A stretch of DNA of 64,000 nt, taken from assembly GCF_040546815.1 (NCBI RefSeq), contig NZ_JBEPOO010000001.1, positions 2,666,001 to 2,730,000 of the forward strand. The letters run 5' to 3'. How positions within the stretch are numbered: position 1 is the first letter of the stretch; each line of letters begins with the position of its first letter. The DNA is from Devosia sp. 2618 (GTDB lineage: Bacteria > Pseudomonadota > Alphaproteobacteria > Rhizobiales > Devosiaceae). Positions 1-8,800 of this stretch are shown in pieces. The notes under the pieces were generated by a model that saw only the letters and a program-made list of their open reading frames with translations, was not told the origin of the DNA and did no database searches. The position numbers and the translations under genes are program-made.

Positions 1-2285
1 GCACTTGCGCCACCACGCCCCTGACCTGGCAGGACGGCCAGAACGTTTTGCTGGTGGTCGGGGTCGACCCGATTGCGCCCGAGATTTTGGAAGCGGCCGG
101 TGAGTCGAAGCAGCCTGGGCCCGCTCCGGTGGCAGAGGTGGCAACACCAGTTGTCGTTGCCGACGCTCCAACTGATTCTCCGCTGAGCGACGACATCCCT
201 GAAGACAGCCTTGCCGCTGCGCAGGCCGCGCTCGATGAGGCGGACAATGAGGCGTCACAGCCTGACGAGGACCATGTCGCAGCGATCATCGTTGCCGACG
301 AGGATGCCTATGCGCGTGAGCTGGAAAACTGGCGCGAGGCCGAACAAGATTCGCGGCCAGCGTTCGAACTGGTGCCGCAGGCTGCCCCAGAGGCGGAGAT
401 TGAGCCTGCCGCCGAGCTTGATGCCGATGTGCCCGCAGTCACGACAAGCAGCCGGCTGAGTCGGCTTGTCGATCGGCTGGCCGATGATGACGCGCTTTAT
501 TCGCCGCTGACGGATGAAGACGACGTGCCGCCGGTTCTCGCGCTGAAGGAAGATGCTGCGCCGAAACAGTTCTATCGCCTGACCGGAAGCGGCTTTGTGG
601 CGGATGAGCCGGAGCAGACCGAGGCTGAAGCCGATCTCGATGATCTGGTGACGCTCGATGGGTCGGTGACCGAGGACGAAGTGCCGGTTGTCGAAGACAT
701 CCAGAACACCGCAGAAGAGACGCCGCAGCCGGATGTGGAATCGGTCGAGCGCGTATCGCGCTACAATTTCGATGAGCTGTCGCGCATTCTCAATGACCGG
801 GTCGGCGATCCGCAGCAATCGGCTGTGATGACTGCCGCTCCCTCTGAGCCTGCCCGCACTGGCGCGCTGATCAATCTTGGTGGCGAGACGCTGGTGCTTA
901 ACCGACTGCCGCTGGGCATTCTGGTGTTCCGCGATCAGCAGATCCTGTTTGCCAACCGGGCCATCACCGAAATGGTGGGCTATGACTCGGTGGAAAATCT
1001 GCGCGCTGCAGGCCTCGCCGCCGTATTCCCCGCTGCCGGCAATGACAGCGCGGGGGCCGGACCGGTCAATCATCTGATGCAGCGCGATGGTACGCTGGTG
1101 CCCGTCACGGCGCGGCTGCAGTCGATTTCGTGGCAGGGGCGCCCTGCCCTGATGCTGTCGGCCAGCACCACCGAAGTGCGCACGGGCCATGAGGCTGCCG
1201 TCAACGCCTTCGCACAGAGCTTTGCAGAAGTGCGCGGCGACGGATTCCTGGAAGCGACGCGTGCGGGCGTGGTCAGCGCCATCACCCCGCTGGGCGCCAC
1301 GCTGCTCGATACCGACGGCATGGTGGAAGGCAAGGCGCTATCAGCGCTGGTCGGTCCTAAGGACGTGCCGCATCTGCAGGAATTCCTTGAACGCCCGGCG
1401 CGCTTCGCTGAAACCGCCCGTCCCTGCCTCACACTGCGGTCAGCGTCAGGACGTGCGGAGATCATTCTGTTTGCCCAGGGCCAGGCGGGTGTCGTCACCG
1501 GCTATTTCGGGTTTGTGCGCACTCGCGAAGCGGCTCCCGTCCGGTTGTCGGCGCCATCTGATGTCGATCCGGCGCTGCTCGCGCGGATCAGCCGTGGCGT
1601 GCGGCGTCCGCTCAACACAATCATCGGTTTCTCCGACCTGATCCGCAGCGAAGCCTTCGGCAAGCTGCAGAACGAGCGCTACGAAATCTATGCGCAGGAT
1701 ATCACCACTGCCGGGCAGGAGATCGCCGCGCTGGTCGATGAACTCGACGACTATGCCCGCCTCCGCGATGGCCGTTACCTGCCACAGCGTGCCAGCATCG
1801 AATTGACGGCGCTGCTTGAAAGCTGCGTGCTGCGAATTCGCCAGCAGGCGAGCAATGCGCGCGTCATCGTGCGCAACGCGATTTCGGAAAGCCTGCCGCG
1901 CATCACGGCGGACCGCGCCTCGCTGGCTCAGGCGGTGCTCAATCTTTTGGCGAGCGCCATCGACCAGACGCCGACCGGTGCTGCCGTGGTGATTTCGGCG
2001 CAGCGCGAGGATGACGGCGGCATTGCTATTCATGTGCGCGACAGCTCCAACACCGTGGTCGACATGGCCGAGCGGTTTGTCGTGTTCCGCGATGGCGTGG
2101 GCAAGGACGGGCAGATGATGACGCCAGTTCGCTCTAGTGTCGGGCTGGCGCTGACCCGCTCGCTGCTGGCGGTCAACGCCTTCTCGCTATCGGTCGATCC
2201 AGCCGGCGAACGCGGCATGTTGTTTACGCTGATTATTCCGCCCGATCTGGTTGATCGACCGGCTTTGCCACCAGCAACAGAGTAA
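1..2285 (+). CDS. PdhS-like PAS/histidine-kinase-fold protein, 5' partial, probable pseudokinase
   Basis: The reading frame is already open at base 3, so the true start lies before the window. The visible N-terminal half is very acidic and low in complexity. A PAS domain follows at about 895-1110 (core LGILVFRDQQILFANRA). The C-terminal part aligns by eye with alphaproteobacterial PdhS/DivJ-type kinases: the helix reads RISRGVRRPLNTIIGFSDL where active members have SHE(I/L)RTPLN, so the phospho-accepting His is Arg (codon 1593-1595). In the ATPase-like domain the N-box Asn position reads LLASAI and the G1 DxGxG reads RDSSNT, while the G2-like VGLALTRSL survives. It is therefore likely a non-catalytic signalling or scaffold protein, in the manner of Caulobacter DivL. 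It ends about 215 bases before the iron transporter gene and shows no operon link to it. Family level is well supported; its partner is unknown. Confidence 0.8.
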   Translation, partial: TCATTPLTWQDGQNVLLVVGVDPIAPEILEAAGESKQPGPAPVAEVATPVVVADAPTDSPLSDDIPEDSLAAAQAALDEADNEASQPDEDHVAAIIVADEDAYARELENWREAEQDSRPAFELVPQAAPEAEIEPAAELDADVPAVTTSSRLSRLVDRLADDDALYSPLTDEDDVPPVLALKEDAAPKQFYRLTGSGFVADEPEQTEAEADLDDLVTLDGSVTEDEVPVVEDIQNTAEETPQPDVESVERVSRYNFDELSRILNDRVGDPQQSAVMTAAPSEPARTGALINLGGETLVLNRLPLGILVFRDQQILFANRAITEMVGYDSVENLRAAGLAAVFPAAGNDSAGAGPVNHLMQRDGTLVPVTARLQSISWQGRPALMLSASTTEVRTGHEAAVNAFAQSFAEVRGDGFLEATRAGVVSAITPLGATLLDTDGMVEGKALSALVGPKDVPHLQEFLERPARFAETARPCLTLRSASGRAEIILFAQGQAGVVTGYFGFVRTREAAPVRLSAPSDVDPALLARISRGVRRPLNTIIGFSDLIRSEAFGKLQNERYEIYAQDITTAGQEIAALVDELDDYARLRDGRYLPQRASIELTALLESCVLRIRQQASNARVIVRNAISESLPRITADRASLAQAVLNLLASAIDQTPTGAAVVISAQREDDGGIAIHVRDSSNTVVDMAERFVVFRDGVGKDGQMMTPVRSSVGLALTRSLLAVNAFSLSVDPAGERGMLFTLIIPPDLVDRPALPPATE

Positions 2286-2375
2286 ATCCGACGATCTGAA
2301 CTATTTGTCGCACCTTGTGAAGCTGACTTTGACGATCAGCTAACAAGTTGAATCCGCTTGCTATTCAGGCTGGAT

Positions 2376-2396
2376 GTTTGAACAGTTCTAAACTGT
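2376..2396. promoter_or_regulatory. Irr (ICE)-like box / inverted repeat upstream of iron transporter
   Basis: GTTTGAA-CAG-TTCTAAA (2376-2392) matches the rhizobial iron control element (TTTAGAA-N3-TTCTAAA) at 12 of 14 arm positions. Overlapping it is a perfect inverted repeat ACAGTT-CTA-AACTGT (2382-2396). A TTGACA hexamer follows at 2422-2427. The site is about 105 bases before the ferric-iron binding protein start, so iron-responsive control by Irr is a reasonable inference. Confidence 0.45.
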
Positions 2397-2499
2397 AAGT
2401 CATTGTAATTATTAAGTTTTATTGACACCCAGCGGCAAAATGTAAACAAGGACGCCATTCGGACGGGACCTTGAACCCCGTTCTCAATGGGAGAATGAC

Positions 2500-3546
2500 A
2501 TGAACAAGACCACGCGCCTTGCCCTTGCCCTGCTCAGCACGGTCGCTTTGACCGGGATTGCAGCCCCAGCTTTCGCCCAGAGCGGCGAAGTCAACATTTA
2601 CAGCTATCGCGAGCAGAGCCTGTTGCAGCCACTGCTGGATAAGTTCAGCGCCGAAACCGGCATCAAGCCAAATGTGCTGTTCGCGGGCGACGGCCTGCTG
2701 GAACGCGTTGCGGCCGAGGGCGAACTGTCGCCAGCCGACGTCGTCCTCACCGTCGACATCGGCAATCTGGTCGGTGCTGAAGAGCAGGGCCTGACCCAGA
2801 AGATCACCACCCCAGTGCTCGACGAGCGCGTGCCACAGGCATTCCGCGCCACGGACGACAACTGGACCGCGCTGTCGCTGCGTTCGCGCGTGTTCTACGT
2901 GTCCAAAGATCGCGTCGACGCCACCGCGCTGACCTATGACGATCTGGCCACCCCAGAGTGGAAGGGCCGCATCTGCACCCGTTCGGGCAACCATGCCTAC
3001 AATATCGGCCTGATCGCCCACTACATCGCCGAGCACGGCATTGACGCGGCCCGCGTGTGGCTCGGCAAGGTGCGTGACAATCTGGCCATGGCGCCGAGCG
3101 GCAATGACCGCATTCAGGTCAAGAACATCCTCGAAGGCACCTGCGATCTGGCCATCACCAACACCTATTACATGGGTGCGATGCTGCACAACGAAGCTGA
3201 GCCAGAGCAGAAGGACTGGGCCAATTCCGCCCGGATCATCTACCCGGACGCAGAGACCGATGGCACTCAGGTGAACGTGGCCGGCGGCTTCATTGCCAAG
3301 TATGCGCCAAACGTAGAAAACGCCAACACGCTGATCGCCTTCCTCCTCTCGGATGAAGCTCAGGCAATCTATGCCGACACCAACTACGAGTTCCCCGTCG
3401 TGCCAAGCGCACCAATCAACGAGCTGGTTGCCAGCTGGGGCACGCTGAAGCCATCGCAGGTTTCGCTGGTTGACGTCGCATCGCACCGCGCCGAAGCTGC
3501 CGCTCTGGTTGACGAGCTGAAGTTCGACGAAGGTCCGCAGAACTAA
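2500..3546 (+). CDS. fbpA: Fe(3+) ABC transporter periplasmic binding protein (FbpA/FutA type)
   Basis: A 348-residue secreted binding protein. It has a Sec signal peptide (MNKTTRLAL to AFA-Q, about residues 1-26) and then the type-2 binding fold. NIYSYR near the mature N-terminus and NTYYMG in the middle match the tyrosine-bearing motifs that bind ferric iron in FutA/IdiA/FbpA proteins. VVLTVDIGNL and the closing VPSAP segment are also typical. The start is supported by a GGGAG Shine-Dalgarno sequence about 9 bases upstream. The matching permease begins 35 bases downstream, and an Irr-like box lies upstream. It should deliver Fe(3+) in the periplasm to the inner-membrane permease. The iron substrate is inferred from family motifs and could be another chelate. 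Confidence 0.88.
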   Translation: MNKTTRLALALLSTVALTGIAAPAFAQSGEVNIYSYREQSLLQPLLDKFSAETGIKPNVLFAGDGLLERVAAEGELSPADVVLTVDIGNLVGAEEQGLTQKITTPVLDERVPQAFRATDDNWTALSLRSRVFYVSKDRVDATALTYDDLATPEWKGRICTRSGNHAYNIGLIAHYIAEHGIDAARVWLGKVRDNLAMAPSGNDRIQVKNILEGTCDLAITNTYYMGAMLHNEAEPEQKDWANSARIIYPDAETDGTQVNVAGGFIAKYAPNVENANTLIAFLLSDEAQAIYADTNYEFPVVPSAPINELVASWGTLKPSQVSLVDVASHRAEAAALVDELKFDEGPQN

Positions 3547-3581
3547 GGAACACGCGCATCGCGACCCAAGACAGCATCGCG

Positions 3582-5216
3582 GTGACGAAACAGACCGGCA
3601 GGGGATTTCCTCTGCCGGTCGCTTCGCTTTTTCTGGTGGCCGTGATGGGCCTGCCGGTTTTATGGCTGGCCTATAGCGGGCTGGTTGCCACCAGCAGCGG
3701 CAGCAACGGGCTCGCCGCCACCATGTTGCCCACCGCCCTGCGCGAGACCGGGCTGCTGATGGCCTCGGTCGGCATCATTACCGGCGTTACGGGCCTGTTG
3801 GCGGCGTGGCTGGTGTCACATTTCGAGTTTCCGCTGCGGCGCGTGTTTGACTGGGCACTGGTACTGCCGCTGGCGGTGCCGACCTATCTTGCCGCCTATA
3901 GCTACGTGGAATTTCTGGGCTTTACCGGCCCGATCCAGACCTTCATCCGCTCGATCAACGGCGCGACGACGCTCAAGGAATACTGGTTCCCCGACATCAA
4001 GAGCCAGTGGGGCGGCGCGCTGGTGCTGTCCAGCGTGCTGTACCCCTATGTCTATGTGGCGTGCCGCAGCTTTTTCCTGATGCAGTCCACGAGCCTGACC
4101 ATTGCGGCACGCACGCTGGGTGCGGGTAGCCTGCGCACGTTTTTTACGGTGACGCTGCCCCTATCGCGGCCGCCTCTCGTGGTGGGCATGACGCTGGCCA
4201 TGATGGAAGTGGTCAACGATCTGGGAGCGGTGCAGTATTTCGGCATCAACGCCATTACCGCGATCATCTATTCCACCTGGATCAACCGCTCGGACTTTGG
4301 CGGCGCGGCGCAGCTTGCCGTCACCGTCGTGCTGGTGATTGGCCTCCTGATCATCGCCGAGCAGCGGGCTCGACGTGACCGGGTTTATCTCGCCAATCGC
4401 GACAACCGCGTGCCGCCAGCGCGGGCGCAATTGCGGGGCGCGGGCAAATGGGTGGCATTTGGCTTCTGCCTCGTGCTGTTCGCGTTCGGATTCGGTATTC
4501 CGGCCGGTGAATTGTTCTATCTCGCCTTCCGGCTGGTGCTGCCCGAAACGGTCAGCATGACGCTGACGGCGCTGGTGCCGACTGTGATGCTGGCCACCAG
4601 CGGCGCTGTTCTGACCGTCATCATCGGGCTTTTTGCCGCCAAGCAGGGACGCCGTGGGTCGGTCAGCGGCGGCGCGATCCGGCTGGCGACGCTGGGCTAT
4701 GCCATTCCCGGAACGGTGCTGGCTTTGGGTCTGCTGCAACCGCTGGGGCAGGCCGATCTGTGGTTCAACCGTATGACCATGGCGCTGTGGGACTGGCGGC
4801 CGGGATTGATCCTGTCGGGCTCGATTGCGGCGCTGCTCTATGTCTATTCGATCCGTTTCCTTGCGGTCAGCCACTCAACGCTCGATGCCGCGATGAAAAA
4901 GCGGGGCGATGGCATGCTCGACGCCGGGCGTGTGCTGGGTGCGGGACGGCTGGAACTGCTGTTCAAGATTGATCTGCCGACGCTCTCCCCTGCGATCCTG
5001 AGCGCAGCCACCTTGGTGTTTGTCGAGATCGTCAAGGAACTGCCCGCGACGCTACTATTGCGGCCGCTCGGAATCGATACGCTGGCGACGATGGTCTACT
5101 CCCGCGCCAATGTCGGGCTTTTTGCCCAGGCGGCCCTACCGGCGCTGTTCATTGTGCTGGCGGGGCTAATTCCGGTCGTTCTTGCTACGCGGCTGGGTGA
5201 TCGTAGGAAAGTATAA
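3582..5216 (+). CDS. fbpB: Fe(3+) ABC transporter permease (FbpB type, fused two-domain)
   Basis: A 544-residue inner-membrane permease with about 12 predicted helices in two homologous halves, as in FbpB/SfuB. Each half carries an EAA-like loop for ATPase docking: AARTLGAGSLRTFFTVTLPL (near 4111) and AGRVLGAGRLELLFKIDLP (near 4924). The start used is GTG at 3582. No good Shine-Dalgarno sequence precedes it, but no other start codon lies in frame after the upstream stop. It follows the binding-protein gene by 35 bases and is surely co-transcribed. The ATP-binding subunit (FbpC) that should complete the importer is absent: the next gene belongs to a peptide transporter. The ATPase must be encoded elsewhere or borrowed. 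Confidence 0.87.
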   Translation: MTKQTGRGFPLPVASLFLVAVMGLPVLWLAYSGLVATSSGSNGLAATMLPTALRETGLLMASVGIITGVTGLLAAWLVSHFEFPLRRVFDWALVLPLAVPTYLAAYSYVEFLGFTGPIQTFIRSINGATTLKEYWFPDIKSQWGGALVLSSVLYPYVYVACRSFFLMQSTSLTIAARTLGAGSLRTFFTVTLPLSRPPLVVGMTLAMMEVVNDLGAVQYFGINAITAIIYSTWINRSDFGGAAQLAVTVVLVIGLLIIAEQRARRDRVYLANRDNRVPPARAQLRGAGKWVAFGFCLVLFAFGFGIPAGELFYLAFRLVLPETVSMTLTALVPTVMLATSGAVLTVIIGLFAAKQGRRGSVSGGAIRLATLGYAIPGTVLALGLLQPLGQADLWFNRMTMALWDWRPGLILSGSIAALLYVYSIRFLAVSHSTLDAAMKKRGDGMLDAGRVLGAGRLELLFKIDLPTLSPAILSAATLVFVEIVKELPATLLLRPLGIDTLATMVYSRANVGLFAQAALPALFIVLAGLIPVVLATRLGDRRKV

Positions 5217-5366
5217 CAGGGCGACGTACTGCCATGTTAGTGACGATCCCTTATATGATCGGGCCACGGGAGCCGGAGCCTCATGCGCCGGCACGGTTAT
5301 GTGGCTATACGGGGCAATCCGGCCAACAGATCGACGGCGGTTTCCGCCGAAAATGGGAGCTACCCT

Positions 5367-6848
5367 ATGAACAAGACGACGAAGGCTTTCGGGCTGGCGC
5401 TGGCGCTGACTACGGCAATGGCCGGGGCGGCCATGGCGCAGCCGACCGAAGTGCGGATCGGCGTGGCGCTGGAGCCACCAATTCTCGATCCCACGGCAGG
5501 CGCCGCTGAGGCCATCGATATTGTCGTCTATCAAAACATTTTCGAGGGTCTGGTTCGTGTCGACCAGAACGGCGAAGTCGAGCCGTCACTGGCCAAGGAA
5601 TGGACCATTTCCGACGATCAGCTGACCTATACGTTCAAGCTCAACGAAGGCGTGACCTTCCATGACGGAACCAGCTTTGATGCTGACGATGTCAAGTTCA
5701 CCTTCGACCGCATCGTGGCTGAAGACAGCGCCAATGCGCACAAGGAATTCTACACCCCGATCACCTCGGTGACGGTGATCGACCCGCTGACGGTCGAGTT
5801 CAAGCTCGATGAAGTCATCGGCCGTTTCCTGTTCGATCTGGCGCGTGGTGACGCAGTGATCGTGGCGCCGGAAAGCGCCGACAACAATGCCAATGAACCC
5901 ATCGGCACCGGCCCCTTTGCCTTCGTGCAATGGGACAAGGGCAGCCGCGTGATCCTTGAGGCCTACCAGCCCTATTGGGGCACACCTGTGCACCTGACCA
6001 AGGCGACTTATGTCTTTATCAGCGACACCGCGACGATGACCAATGCGTTGCTGGCCGGCGACATTGACGGCGTCAACAATTTTGCCCCCGAAGCGCTGGC
6101 GGTGTTTGAGAACAATCCGCAGTTCCATGTGCTGGTCGGCACGACGGAAGGCGAGACGATCCTCGCCACCAACAACAAGAAGCCGCCCTTCGACAACCTC
6201 AAGGTTCGCCAGGCCATGGCGCATGCCCTTAACCGGCAGGCGATCATCGACGGCGCAACCTATGGCTACGGCACCCCAATCGGCGCGCCGTTTGCACCGC
6301 ACAACCCCTACTATGTCGACCTGACGGCGACCTATCCGTTCGACCCGGAAGCTGCCAAGGCGCTGCTGGCTGAAGCTGGTTATCCAGATGGTTTCAGCGC
6401 CACGCTCAAGCTGCCACCGGTCGCCTATGCGCGCCTTTCGGGGCAGATCATTGCCAGCCAGTTTGCCGCCGTCGGCATCAAGCTGGAGCTGATCAATGTG
6501 GAGTTCGCGCAGTGGCTTGAGGACGTGTACACCAACAAGGATTATGACCTGTCGATCATCAGCCATGTTGAACCCTTCGACATTGGAAATTACGCAAATC
6601 CCGACTATTACTTTAACTACGACAACCCCACATTCCAGGCGCTGATCAGGACTTTGAATGGCACGACTGACGAAGCCAAGCGCAAGGAACTGGCCATCGA
6701 GGCCCAGACCATCCTCGCCAAGGATGCCGTCAACGGCTACCTGTTCGAGCTCGCCCAGACCGGCGTGTGGAACGCCAAGCTCACCGGCATGTGGCAGAAC
6801 TCGCCCATCGAAGGCCTGGTTCTCCGCGACATCCGGTGGACTGAATAG
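5367..6848 (+). CDS. Peptide/nickel-type ABC transporter substrate-binding protein (SBP family 5)
   Basis: The start is taken as ATG 5367, with GGGAG 7 bases upstream and a clean signal peptide (MNKTTKAFGL to AMA-Q). The frame is open further 5', but that extension is not signal-like. The mature protein of about 470 residues has the DppA/OppA fold: EPPILDPT near the N-terminus, VYQNIFEGLV, YTFKLNEGVTFHDGTSFDADDVKFT (family signature region, around 5626-5703), and PIGTGPFAF. It binds oligopeptide- or glycoside-like ligands in the periplasm and hands them to the permeases encoded at 7011-8800. A 117-bp palindromic repeat separates it from the permease genes, but the order binding protein, two permeases, ATPase is that of one importer. 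The exact ligand cannot be read from the sequence. Confidence 0.88.
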   Translation: MNKTTKAFGLALALTTAMAGAAMAQPTEVRIGVALEPPILDPTAGAAEAIDIVVYQNIFEGLVRVDQNGEVEPSLAKEWTISDDQLTYTFKLNEGVTFHDGTSFDADDVKFTFDRIVAEDSANAHKEFYTPITSVTVIDPLTVEFKLDEVIGRFLFDLARGDAVIVAPESADNNANEPIGTGPFAFVQWDKGSRVILEAYQPYWGTPVHLTKATYVFISDTATMTNALLAGDIDGVNNFAPEALAVFENNPQFHVLVGTTEGETILATNNKKPPFDNLKVRQAMAHALNRQAIIDGATYGYGTPIGAPFAPHNPYYVDLTATYPFDPEAAKALLAEAGYPDGFSATLKLPPVAYARLSGQIIASQFAAVGIKLELINVEFAQWLEDVYTNKDYDLSIISHVEPFDIGNYANPDYYFNYDNPTFQALIRTLNGTTDEAKRKELAIEAQTILAKDAVNGYLFELAQTGVWNAKLTGMWQNSPIEGLVLRDIRWTE

Positions 6849-6873
6849 TCTTTCCAACATTGAACGCCTGACG

Positions 6874-6990
6874 CCCCCCCACCCAACCTCCCCCTTAAGG
6901 GGGGAGGTGCTGTTCAGAGTCTGGGGCGCGATGTTGCCCTACATGCGGACCGGCACCCTCCCCCTTGCGGGGAGGGCTGGGGTGGGGGTC
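6874..6990. repeat. 117-bp GC-rich palindromic element (family A)
   Basis: Long imperfect inverted repeat with CCCCCACCCAACCTCCCCCT at the left end and the complementary GGGCTGGGGTGGGGG at the right, each arm also forming its own small CCTCCCC/GGGGAGG hairpin. It has the same size and architecture as the elements at 10357 and 38604. It lies between the binding protein and first permease genes of the peptide transporter. Confidence 0.75.
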
Positions 6991-7010
6991 GACGGGCCAC
7001 AAACGAACGC

Positions 7011-7964
7011 ATGATCCTCTTTACACTCCGCCGCTTTCTTGGCTTCGCCGCGACGCTGTTCGTTGCGGCGCTGGTTATTTTCTGGCTGCTCGATCAACTG
7101 CCGGGCGATCCCGCGCAGTTCATGCTCGGCATCAATGCGACGCCCGCTTCCGTCGCGAAACTCCGTATCCAGATGGGGCTCGACGCCCCGGCCTATGAGC
7201 GGTTCTTTGGCTGGATCTGGGGCATGCTGCAGGGCGACTTCGGCACGTCCTATTCGCAGCGTGCGCCTGTCGCCGGACTGATCTGGGGCCGCCTCGGCGT
7301 CACCCTGCCACTGTCGATTTTTGCCATGATTATTTCGATCGTGGTTGGTCTGCCACTGGGCATTCTTGCGGCCCGCCGTCGCGGCAAGGCGCTCGATACC
7401 ATCGTCATGGTGACAGCCCAGACCGGCATCGCCGTTCCCAATTTCTGGTTCGGCATGTTGCTGACGCTGCTGTTTGCCGTGGTGCTGCGCTGGCTGCCGC
7501 CGGGCGGCTTTACGCCATGGCATGAAAATCCGGGCCTGGCGTTCCGCGGGCTGATCCTGCCCAGTCTGGCGCTTGCATTGCCGCAAGCCTCGATCCTGGC
7601 GCGTGTGATGCGCACTGCGCTCGTCGATGTCACCAATCAGGATTACATCCGCACCGCGCGGGCCAAGGGGCTCACCATGGGTGAGGCCGTGTGGCGGCAT
7701 GGCGTGCGCAATGCGCTGCTGCCGGTCCTGACCATTCTGGGGCTGCAGTTTGCCTATCTGGTGGCGGGCACGGTCATCGTCGAGAACGTGTTTTACCTGC
7801 CCGGTATCGGGAAGCTGATCTTTACCGCGATCTCCGAGCGCGACCTGATCCTGGTGCGTGGCGCGACGATCATTCTCATCATCACGGTTACGGCGACTAT
7901 GCTGCTGACCGATCTGGCCTATGCAGTGGTCGACCCCCGCCTGCGGGAAAGGAGCGCGCCATGA
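7011..7964 (+). CDS. Peptide-type ABC transporter permease 1 (DppB type)
   Basis: A 317-residue permease with about six membrane helices. It starts MILFTLRRFLGFAATLFVAALVIFWLL and carries the DppB-family features: LPGDPAQFMLG after helix 1, YERFFGWIWGMLQGDFGTSY in the periplasmic loop region, and the docking loop IRTARAKGLTMGEAVWRHGVRNALLP. It pairs with the second permease to form the channel for the ligand carried by the protein encoded at 5367-6848. The second permease start overlaps this stop by 4 bases (ATGA), so translation is coupled. No strong Shine-Dalgarno sequence precedes ATG 7011. Confidence 0.9.
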   Translation: MILFTLRRFLGFAATLFVAALVIFWLLDQLPGDPAQFMLGINATPASVAKLRIQMGLDAPAYERFFGWIWGMLQGDFGTSYSQRAPVAGLIWGRLGVTLPLSIFAMIISIVVGLPLGILAARRRGKALDTIVMVTAQTGIAVPNFWFGMLLTLLFAVVLRWLPPGGFTPWHENPGLAFRGLILPSLALALPQASILARVMRTALVDVTNQDYIRTARAKGLTMGEAVWRHGVRNALLPVLTILGLQFAYLVAGTVIVENVFYLPGIGKLIFTAISERDLILVRGATIILIITVTATMLLTDLAYAVVDPRLRERSAP

Positions 7965-8800
7965 AGCGGTTTTTTGCGCATCCGAGCCTTGCCATTGGGC
8001 TGATTGCCACTGTGATTTTTCTCGCTATCGGGCTGATCTCTCTGGTCTGGACGCCCTACCCCATCGAGCAGATCGACATCCCGCGTCGTTTCCTTGCGCC
8101 GAGCGCGGCCCATTGGCTGGGCACGGATAATCTGGGCCGTGACATGGCATCGCTGATCATGTCGGGAACCTGGACCAGCTTTCTGGTTGCAGCGGTTGCC
8201 GTGGCGATTGGCGTGGGCATCGGCGTGCCGATGGGGCTTGCGGCTGCGGCATGGGGTGGGCCGGTCGAATGGGCGGTACTGCGGCTGTCCGATTTCGTGT
8301 TCGCCTTTCCATCGGTGATCGTTGCGATCCTCATCACCACGTTGGTCGGCCCCGGCGCCGTCAACGCCGTCGTTGCCATTGGCGTGTTCAACATCCCGGT
8401 GTTTGCCCGCGTGGCCCGTGGCGGCGCATTGAGTGTGGCAACGCTCGATTTCGTCGCGGCGGGCCGGCTGGCCGGGCTGGGCAGTGCCGCGATCGCCTAT
8501 CGGCACCTACTGCCCAACATCATGAGCCTGATCATCGTGCAGGGCACCATCCAGATGTCGCTGGGCATTCTGGCTGAGGCGGGGCTCAGCTATATCGGAT
8601 ATGGCACGCAGCCGCCCGCGACCAGCCTTGGCCTGATGCTCAAAGACGCGCAAGGCCTGTTCCTGATCCACCCCTGGCTGACCCTGGCGCCGGGCATTGC
8701 CATCGTACTGATCGTCATTGCACTCAACATTGCCGGTGACGGTTTGCGCGACGCCATCGACCCACGCCTCAAGCAGGGAAATACCAATGTCCTTGCTTGA
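7961..8800 (+). CDS. Peptide-type ABC transporter permease 2 (DppC type)
   Basis: A 279-residue permease. The start is ATG 7961, which overlaps the upstream stop by 4 bases and gives the family-typical N-terminus MKRFFAHPSLAIG. It shows the DppC hallmarks HWLGTDNLGRDMASLIMSGTW, the docking loop FVAAGRLAGLGSAAIAYRHLLPN, and the C-terminal GDGLRDAIDPRLK. About six helices are predicted. The reading frame stays open further upstream inside the first permease gene, but that stretch is not protein-like. The ATPase gene begins 14 bases before this gene ends. Confidence 0.9.
   Translation: MKRFFAHPSLAIGLIATVIFLAIGLISLVWTPYPIEQIDIPRRFLAPSAAHWLGTDNLGRDMASLIMSGTWTSFLVAAVAVAIGVGIGVPMGLAAAAWGGPVEWAVLRLSDFVFAFPSVIVAILITTLVGPGAVNAVVAIGVFNIPVFARVARGGALSVATLDFVAAGRLAGLGSAAIAYRHLLPNIMSLIIVQGTIQMSLGILAEAGLSYIGYGTQPPATSLGLMLKDAQGLFLIHPWLTLAPGIAIVLIVIALNIAGDGLRDAIDPRLKQGNTNVLA

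Noticed and set aside
2419..3486. 355-codon open frame on the minus strand
   Set aside because: Antisense to the iron-binding protein gene, with implausible composition and no ribosome binding site.
5283..5366. Longer N-terminus for the peptide-binding protein
   Set aside because: The extra 28 residues would bury the signal peptide. ATG 5367 has a proper ribosome binding site.
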